The position numbers and the translations under genes were made by a program. Shown in pieces: positions 59,877-64,000 of a stretch of 64,000 nt of DNA. Under the pieces are notes generated by a model. That model was not told the origin of the DNA and did not search any database. It saw only the letters and a program-made list of their open reading frames with translations. The stretch covers positions 95,540 to 159,539 of the forward strand of contig NZ_JBBPFS010000009.1 of the NCBI RefSeq assembly GCF_038069765.1, read 5' to 3'. Source of the stretch: Arthrobacter_B sp038069765 (lineage in GTDB: Bacteria; Actinomycetota; Actinomycetes; Actinomycetales; Micrococcaceae). The number at the start of each line of letters is the position of its first letter. Positions within the stretch are counted from its first letter, which is position 1.

Positions 59877-61592
59877 ATGTCCACACCAGTTGTTTCCCAC
59901 CCACCGGGAGCCACTCTTCAGACCGTCCCCGTCCATGTACCGCCAGCGGGTCAGGAATGGTGGCGCTCCTCAGTCATTTACCAGATTTATCCCCGGTCCT
60001 TCCGTGATCTCAGAGGTGACGGAATCGGCGATCTTCGGGGTATCACCGAAGAGATTCCGACGCTGGCCGAACTGGCCATCGACGCCGTCTGGCTATCACC
60101 GTTCTACCGGTCGCCGCAGAAAGACGCGGGTTACGACGTTGCAGACTATTGCTCGGTGGACCCGCTTTTTGGCACTCTCGAGGACTTCGACGCCCTCGTA
60201 GCCCGGGCCGGCGAGTATGGTATCCGCGTCATCGTGGACCTGGTCCCGAATCACTGCTCCGACCAGCACCCCCTCTTCCAGGCAGCGCTGGCGGCGGCAC
60301 CCGGCTCGCCGGAGCGGGACATGTTCATCTTCCGGGACGGCAGGGGCGAGAACGGGGAGAACCCGCCGAACAACTGGCAGTCGCACTTCGGCGGCCCGGC
60401 CTGGACACGGATTACCAATCCGGACGGCACGCCGGGGCAGTGGTACCTGCACCTCTTTGATTCCTCCCAGCCCGACTTCAACTGGGACAACCCGGCGGTG
60501 AGGGACGAGTTTGAACGAATCCTGCGCTTCTGGCTCGACCGCGGTGTCGGCGGCTTCCGGGTGGACGTTGCGCATGCGCTGATCAAGAAGTCCGGCCTGC
60601 CCGACTGGGGCGGAGCCGCCGACGGCGCGTCCTCCGAGGGCTTCCCCGGCTCTGCGGCTCCCATGTTTGGACAGGAAGGCATTCACGAGATCTTCCGGTC
60701 CTGGCGGAAGCTTCTGGATGAATACGACGGCGACCGCGTTCTCTGTGCCGAGGCGAACGTGGACCCCGTGGAGCGCATCACCGACTGGGTCCGCTCCGAT
60801 GAGATGCACCAGGCGTTTAACTTCGCCTACCTCAACCATCCGTGGGAGCCGAAGGCGCTGCGGGACATTATCGAAACTTCTCTGCGGGCCTTCGATACCG
60901 TTGGTGCGCCCACCACCTGGGTACTGTCGAACCACGACGTCGTCCGCCACGTTTCCCGGTTCGGGCTGGAATCCAACAAACTGCGCAGCGGAGACGGCAT
61001 TGGCCCGCGGGACAGCCAGCCGGACTATCTGCTGGGCGCGGACCGCGCCCGGGCCGCCACCATGCTCATGCTGGGCCTGCCCGGCGGTGTCTACCTCTAT
61101 CAGGGCGAAGAGCTCGGCCTGCCCGACCACACCATGATGCCGGACGAGTTCCGCCAGGACCCCACCTACCACCGGACCGCCGGCGCGCGGGTAGGCCGTG
61201 ACGGCAGCCGTGTTCCGCTGCCGTGGCGGGTCAATGAGCCCTCGTTCGGGTTCAGCTCCGTCGGCCGGTCCTGGCTCCCGCAGCCGGCCTACTGGGGCCG
61301 CTACTCCCGGGACGTTGAACAGCGGGACCCGTGGTCGTCGCTGAATATGTACCGCCAGGCCCTTTCCGTCCGGCGGGGCCTGGGACTGGGTGCCGGTTCC
61401 CTGGAATGGTGGCCCGAGCACGATGCCGAGGGTCTGGTGGCCTTCGTCAACGGCAGCGTCCTGGTCGCAATGAACATGGGCGAGAAGCCCGTGCAGCTTC
61501 CGGACCTTCCCGTTCTGGCAACAAGCTCGCCGTCAGCGATGGAAGGCACCCGGCTGCGGCCAAACCGCACGGTGTGGCTGAAGCTGGACTAG
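59877..61592 (+). CDS. GH13 alpha-glucosidase, second copy, 571 aa
   Basis: This is the paralogue of the enzyme at 19043-20767, matching it closely along nearly the whole length. Catalytic residues are Asp230 (GGFRVDVAH), Glu292 (LCAEANV) and Asp354 (LSNHDVVRH). The two differ most at the N-terminus and in the C-terminal beta domain. There is no signal peptide. The ribosome site AGGAGG is 12 nt before the ATG, and a palindrome TAGCAT/ATGCTA (59841-59854) lies just upstream and may be an operator. Its location beside otsAB and the sugar ATPase suggests it works on alpha-glucosides or trehalose-related sugars in a different regulatory setting. Confidence 0.92.
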   Translation: MSTPVVSHPPGATLQTVPVHVPPAGQEWWRSSVIYQIYPRSFRDLRGDGIGDLRGITEEIPTLAELAIDAVWLSPFYRSPQKDAGYDVADYCSVDPLFGTLEDFDALVARAGEYGIRVIVDLVPNHCSDQHPLFQAALAAAPGSPERDMFIFRDGRGENGENPPNNWQSHFGGPAWTRITNPDGTPGQWYLHLFDSSQPDFNWDNPAVRDEFERILRFWLDRGVGGFRVDVAHALIKKSGLPDWGGAADGASSEGFPGSAAPMFGQEGIHEIFRSWRKLLDEYDGDRVLCAEANVDPVERITDWVRSDEMHQAFNFAYLNHPWEPKALRDIIETSLRAFDTVGAPTTWVLSNHDVVRHVSRFGLESNKLRSGDGIGPRDSQPDYLLGADRARAATMLMLGLPGGVYLYQGEELGLPDHTMMPDEFRQDPTYHRTAGARVGRDGSRVPLPWRVNEPSFGFSSVGRSWLPQPAYWGRYSRDVEQRDPWSSLNMYRQALSVRRGLGLGAGSLEWWPEHDAEGLVAFVNGSVLVAMNMGEKPVQLPDLPVLATSSPSAMEGTRLRPNRTVWLKLD

Positions 61593-62962
61593 CGCGGGAG
61601 AATCGCTTTTCCGGGATTAAGGATTCCGGCCGGGTCGAAGGCATCCTTGATCCGGCTCTGCAGATCGCGTAGTTCTTTCTGCTGTTCCTGCGCCAGCCAG
61701 CGGAGCTTGAACTGGCCGATCCCGTGTTCGCCGGTGATGGTACCGCCCATGGCAAGGGCCACTGTGATGGATTCATCGAGGGCGGCGTCCAGCCTCAGGG
61801 CTGCGGCGCTGCCCTCAGCAGTTTCCACCCAGAAGGTGGGATGCAGGTTCCCGTCGCCGGCATGCGCCACGACTTTCAGCCGCACGTCGTGATCTCCGGC
61901 CATCCGGTGCAGCTCGCGGATATAGGAGACCAGCCGGGACCGCGGAACAGCCACGTCCTCCCCCACGCGGAGCTGGGTGTGGACGGCATCGCCGCGGCTG
62001 TGCCGGCGCAGGTCCACCAGGCGCAGCGCTTCTTCGGAGCCCTCCAGGCTCACAGTCCCGCCCAGGGCCGCGAGGACGGACCGAACCACTTCAGCTTCGG
62101 CGTCGGCTCCGTATCCGTCAGTCTGGATCAGCAGCAGCGCTTCGCCCCGGCTCCGCAAGCCGGAACCGTGGACAGTGTCGAGGGCCGTCATGGTTGCGCC
62201 GTCGAGCAGTTCCATAATGGCCGGCTGCACCCGTGCCTTCCCCACGGCGAGGACTCCGGCGGCTGCACTGTCGAGGTCGGGGAAAAAGGCGGCGAGGGTG
62301 CAGACCTTGACCGGCAGGTAACGCAGCCGCACGGTAATGCCCACCACGATTCCCAGTGTCCCCTCGGAACCGGTGAACAGGCTCGTCAGGTCATACCCGG
62401 CGACTCCTTTGAAGGTTTCCTGTCCAGTGGTAATGAGCGTCCCGTCCGCCAGGACGACGTCGAGTGACAGGACAGAGTCCCGCGTCACCCCGTACTTCGC
62501 GCAGCGCAGACCGCCGGCGTTGGTGGCTACATTGCCCCCGATCGTTGAAATGCGGTAGCTGGCCGGATCCGGGGCGTACATCAGCCCGTATTCGGCAACG
62601 GCCGCGCTGAGCTCGGCGTTGATCACTCCCGGTTCGACCCGGGCGATTTCATCCTCCGGGCGAATTTCCAGGATTCGGTTCATGCGCTCCAGACTGAGTA
62701 CTATGCACCCGGCGGTGGCATGCGCTCCCCCGGAAACACCGGTCCCGGCACCCCGCGGCACCACGGCAGTTCCGGTACGCGAAGCCCAACGGAGCACCTC
62801 CTGGACCTCGGCCGCCGACTCTGGCCGGACAACCGCCAGCGGATTGGCGTAGTCCAGCACCGGCCCCTGGTCGCTCGCATAGGCTGCCAGTACCTCGGGG
62901 ACAGTATCGACGGCGATGCCGGGCAGGGAGCCGGCCAGGTCCGGAAGTGCGTGTGCGGTCAT
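61589..62962 (-). CDS. FAD-linked oxidase of the GlcD/D-lactate dehydrogenase group, 457 aa
   Basis: This is a vanillyl-alcohol-oxidase-fold flavoenzyme oxidising a 2-hydroxy acid. The FAD-binding half has VVPRGAGTGVSGGAHATAG and STIGGNVATNAGGLRCAKYG, then GSEGTLGIVVGITVRL. The C-terminal half has the conserved HAGDGNLHPTFWV (metal or substrate site) and GTITGEHGIGQFK. Glycolate, D-lactate or D-2-hydroxyglutarate are possible substrates; no GlcE/F partner is adjacent. The ATG at 62962 is 6 nt after TAGCAT (62969-62974, minus strand), so it is probably leaderless. Its stop is interlocked with that of the alpha-glucosidase (CTAG). Confidence 0.93.
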   Translation of the reverse strand: MTAHALPDLAGSLPGIAVDTVPEVLAAYASDQGPVLDYANPLAVVRPESAAEVQEVLRWASRTGTAVVPRGAGTGVSGGAHATAGCIVLSLERMNRILEIRPEDEIARVEPGVINAELSAAVAEYGLMYAPDPASYRISTIGGNVATNAGGLRCAKYGVTRDSVLSLDVVLADGTLITTGQETFKGVAGYDLTSLFTGSEGTLGIVVGITVRLRYLPVKVCTLAAFFPDLDSAAAGVLAVGKARVQPAIMELLDGATMTALDTVHGSGLRSRGEALLLIQTDGYGADAEAEVVRSVLAALGGTVSLEGSEEALRLVDLRRHSRGDAVHTQLRVGEDVAVPRSRLVSYIRELHRMAGDHDVRLKVVAHAGDGNLHPTFWVETAEGSAAALRLDAALDESITVALAMGGTITGEHGIGQFKLRWLAQEQQKELRDLQSRIKDAFDPAGILNPGKAILPR

Positions 62963-62971
62963 ACGAGGATG

Positions 62972-63457
62972 CTACCGGGCTCCCATGAACCGCGCGTACC
63001 GGTCAAGAATCTGCGGCCAGGCAGCGGAGAAACCCAGGTGCGTTTCCACGGCCTCGGCCACCTGGCCGAGACCGGAATGCGTCAGGCTGATCCTTGTCTC
63101 ATTTTCGCTCAACGGGGTAAAAGTGACACGGACTTCCGTGGGCGTCCCCGGACTGTGCCCGGCCACCCAGTCCAGTGCCAGCTCAGCGTCCTGAACCCTG
63201 CTGGTCACCGTTGCCCACACTGCCGTTTGTCCGTCCGGTCCCGTCTCCGTGAGGGAAGCGGCTTCAAACTCCGGGTGGGTCCCCTCCCCGAATTCCGTGT
63301 ATTGCTCCGGCCACCACAGGTGCAGGTACTCGGTAAAACCGTTGAACGCCTCGTGCAGCTCGCGCGGGACAACACGTTCCAGGACGATGTCCTGAACGGC
63401 GGCGGCTTCCTTCGCGGGATCCGGCTGCTCGGCGTGGGAGAAAAGGGAAGAGTTCAT
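62972..63457 (-). CDS. SRPBCC/AHSA1-type protein, 161 aa
   Basis: A helix-grip fold of the START-like superfamily is indicated by IVLERVVPRELHEAFNGFTE, YLHLWWPEQYTEFGEG, then EVRVTFTPLSENETRISLTH and the C-terminal WPQILDRYARFM. These domains bind hydrophobic ligands; AHSA1-type ones have no fixed function in bacteria. The ATG at 63457 is 6 nt after TAGGGT (63464-63469, minus strand), indicating leaderless translation. It ends 9 nt before the GlcD-like gene and the two may be co-transcribed, though the latter has its own TAGCAT box. Confidence 0.88.
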   Translation of the reverse strand: MNSSLFSHAEQPDPAKEAAAVQDIVLERVVPRELHEAFNGFTEYLHLWWPEQYTEFGEGTHPEFEAASLTETGPDGQTAVWATVTSRVQDAELALDWVAGHSPGTPTEVRVTFTPLSENETRISLTHSGLGQVAEAVETHLGFSAAWPQILDRYARFMGAR

Positions 63458-63511
63458 CGTTCAACCCTAGCCGGATCGGCTGTCCGTTGTGCCCCTGCCA
63501 TTTGGATCACT

Positions 63512-63585
63512 GCGGCCCCGGACGGATAACACGACGGCGGCCCCGGACGGCCAACACGGCGGCGGCCCCGGACGGATAGCACGCG
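63512..63585. repeat. 25-bp tandem repeat, three copies
   Basis: Three near-identical units start at 63512, 63537 and 63562, each beginning GCGGCCCCGGACGG and continuing ATAACACGACG, CCAACACGGCG and ATAGCACGCG. The third is one base short. A truncated fourth start (GCGGCCCT) follows. The array lies directly upstream of the SRPBCC promoter. Confidence 0.8.
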
Positions 63586-63650
63586 GCGGCCCTCCCTGCC
63601 TCCGACCCCATTCCCGGCCCGGCCGGCGGTTCTGCCCCATCCTTTCCCCG

Positions 63651-63706
63651 CGAGATGGCAGTAAGTGCTCTTCCCGGCGCTCAGACGTGCCGTTGCTGCC
63701 ATCTCG
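63651..63706. repeat. 56-bp palindromic dispersed repeat, copy 2 (inverted relative to copy 1)
   Basis: CGAGATGGCAGTAA (63651-63664) and TTGCTGCCATCTCG (63693-63706) are 14-bp arms with one mismatch around a 28-nt centre. Reverse-complemented, the centre shares CGGC, CCGGGAAG and GCAC with that of copy 1 at the same positions, so it is the same element in opposite orientation. The flanks beyond the arms (GTGARAGRAA) are also alike. Confidence 0.85.
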
Positions 63707-63824
63707 AGTGAGAGGAACCCAACACGTGTGAGGGGAAACAGGGGGGTTAAACACGTAAGGCCCCGCCCGCCAGGACAGGACCCCACACACCCGCAGCTGA
63801 ACACCCGCTACCGAAGAACCGCTG

Positions 63825-63869
63825 GGTTAAACAACCGGGGGTTAAACAACCGGGGGTTAAACAAACGGG
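63825..63869. repeat. 15-bp tandem repeat, three copies, next to the rRNA terminator
   Basis: GGTTAAACAACCGGG occurs at 63825-63839 and 63840-63854 and as GGTTAAACAAACGGG at 63855-63869; a decayed fourth unit (TGCTTAAACAG) runs into the rRNA terminator. AT content is higher than the surroundings. Confidence 0.85.
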
Positions 63870-63881
63870 TGCTTAAACAGC

Positions 63882-63911
63882 TGAGGCCCGCACCACACGG
63901 TGCGGACCTCA
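63882..63911 (-). terminator. rRNA operon terminator
   Basis: TGAGGCCCGCACC (63882-63894) pairs with GGTGCGGACCTCA (63899-63911) with one mismatch and a 4-nt ACAC loop. On the minus strand it begins about 18 nt after the 5S 3' end and is followed by CTGTTTAAG. Confidence 0.85.
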
Positions 63912-63929
63912 ACCTCTCTGCCAGAATTT

Positions 63930-64000
63930 GTCCGGCGGTGACCTACTCTCCCACATCCTCCCGGATGCAGTACCATCGGCGCTGTGGGTCTTAGCTTCCG
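63930..64000 (-). rRNA. rrf: 5S ribosomal RNA, 3' part (gene runs off the right edge)
   Basis: Reverse-complemented, the last 71 bases read CGGAAGCTAAGACCCACAGC, then GCCGATGGTACTGCA, and end GGGAGAGTAGGTCACCGCCGGAC (quoted in parts), the conserved 3' two-thirds of actinobacterial 5S rRNA. The 5' end and presumably the 23S and 16S genes lie beyond the window. The 3' end near 63930 is estimated from the acceptor-like CCGGAC. Confidence 0.93.

Noticed and set aside
63454..63804. Minus-strand open frames across the spacer between the SRPBCC gene and the 5S rRNA
   Set aside because: They are made of minisatellite and palindrome sequence and have no ribosome site or leaderless box of their own.
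63665..63994. A 109-codon plus-strand frame with a repeated Gly-Leu-Asn-Asn-Arg motif
   Set aside because: It runs through the dispersed palindrome, the 15-bp repeats and antisense to 5S rRNA; the protein repeat is only the DNA array translated.

Overview
The window is about 64 kb of very GC-rich, gene-dense DNA from a high-GC Gram-positive bacterium, most probably a Micrococcaceae member of the Arthrobacter type. The support is the many GTG (and one TTG) starts, the DUF3263 / LytR_C / cold-shock / groEL order, HrcA/CIRCE control of groEL, actinobacterial families such as DUF4032, CHAD and the Cds1-like PLP enzyme, and many leaderless promoters in which a TANNNT box lies 5-8 nt before the start codon. 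No phage, insertion sequence, integrase or CRISPR array is visible; this is ordinary chromosome. One tRNA gene (Thr, TGT) is complete, and a 5S rRNA gene, the tail of an rRNA operon, runs off the right edge.

Layout. 1-3.1 kb: the 5' part of groEL with two tandem CIRCE operators, a cold-shock gene, a LytR_C membrane protein and DUF3263, all on the minus strand. 3.2-6.5 kb, plus strand: a one-lobe substrate-binding lipoprotein coupled to a CDF transporter, ung, and a siderophore-interacting protein. 6.5-9.5 kb, minus: a ThrE-type exporter and a FemX-like peptidyltransferase. 9.9-14.8 kb: LLM oxidoreductase, MFS exporter, CHAD protein, aldo/keto reductase. 14.8-21.9 kb: an alpha-glucoside module, malEFG on the minus strand, divergent from a GH13 alpha-glucosidase and a LacI regulator. 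22-33 kb: mixed metabolism (acyl-CoA synthetase, EVE-HNH nuclease, S4 protein, CynX-type MFS, CoA-transferase, DUF1684 plus a degenerate KDPG-aldolase homologue, YqeY, PTH2). 33-39.3 kb: an alpha-mannoside module, SBP, two permeases and a GH38 alpha-mannosidase in one operon. 39.5-46.1 kb: small regulatory or unknown genes, a Cds1-type enzyme, a patatin phospholipase and an LssY_C membrane protein. 46.3-48.7 kb: gap divergent from a ROK regulator. 48.7-53.4 kb: a DUF1801-AraC-VOC operon, an FMN hydroxy-acid oxidase, a decayed NUDIX gene, and TetR divergent from DUF5692. 53.5-61.6 kb: tRNA-Thr, a DsbA-like protein, otsA-otsB, an MsmK/UgpC-type ABC ATPase, DUF4032 and a second GH13 alpha-glucosidase. 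61.6-64 kb: a GlcD-like oxidase, an SRPBCC protein, a repeat-rich spacer and 5S rRNA.

How the parts fit. The window is rich in alpha-glucoside, alpha-mannoside and trehalose metabolism. Both sugar importers lack an ATPase gene, and the only MsmK/MsiK-type ATPase in view lies beside otsAB and the second alpha-glucosidase, so it is the natural candidate to energise both. Operator-like palindromes sit in the malE/GH13 divergent region, between gap and the ROK gene, and between the TetR gene and the DUF5692 gene.

Points that stand out: a 56-bp dispersed palindrome present twice in opposite orientation, several minisatellites in spacers, an aldolase homologue without its catalytic residues, a transglutaminase-like protein without the catalytic Cys, a substrate-binding lipoprotein reduced to one lobe and coupled to a CDF transporter, and a NUDIX pseudogene broken over three frames. 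All family names were assigned by reading motifs and remembered consensus patterns; no database search was run.
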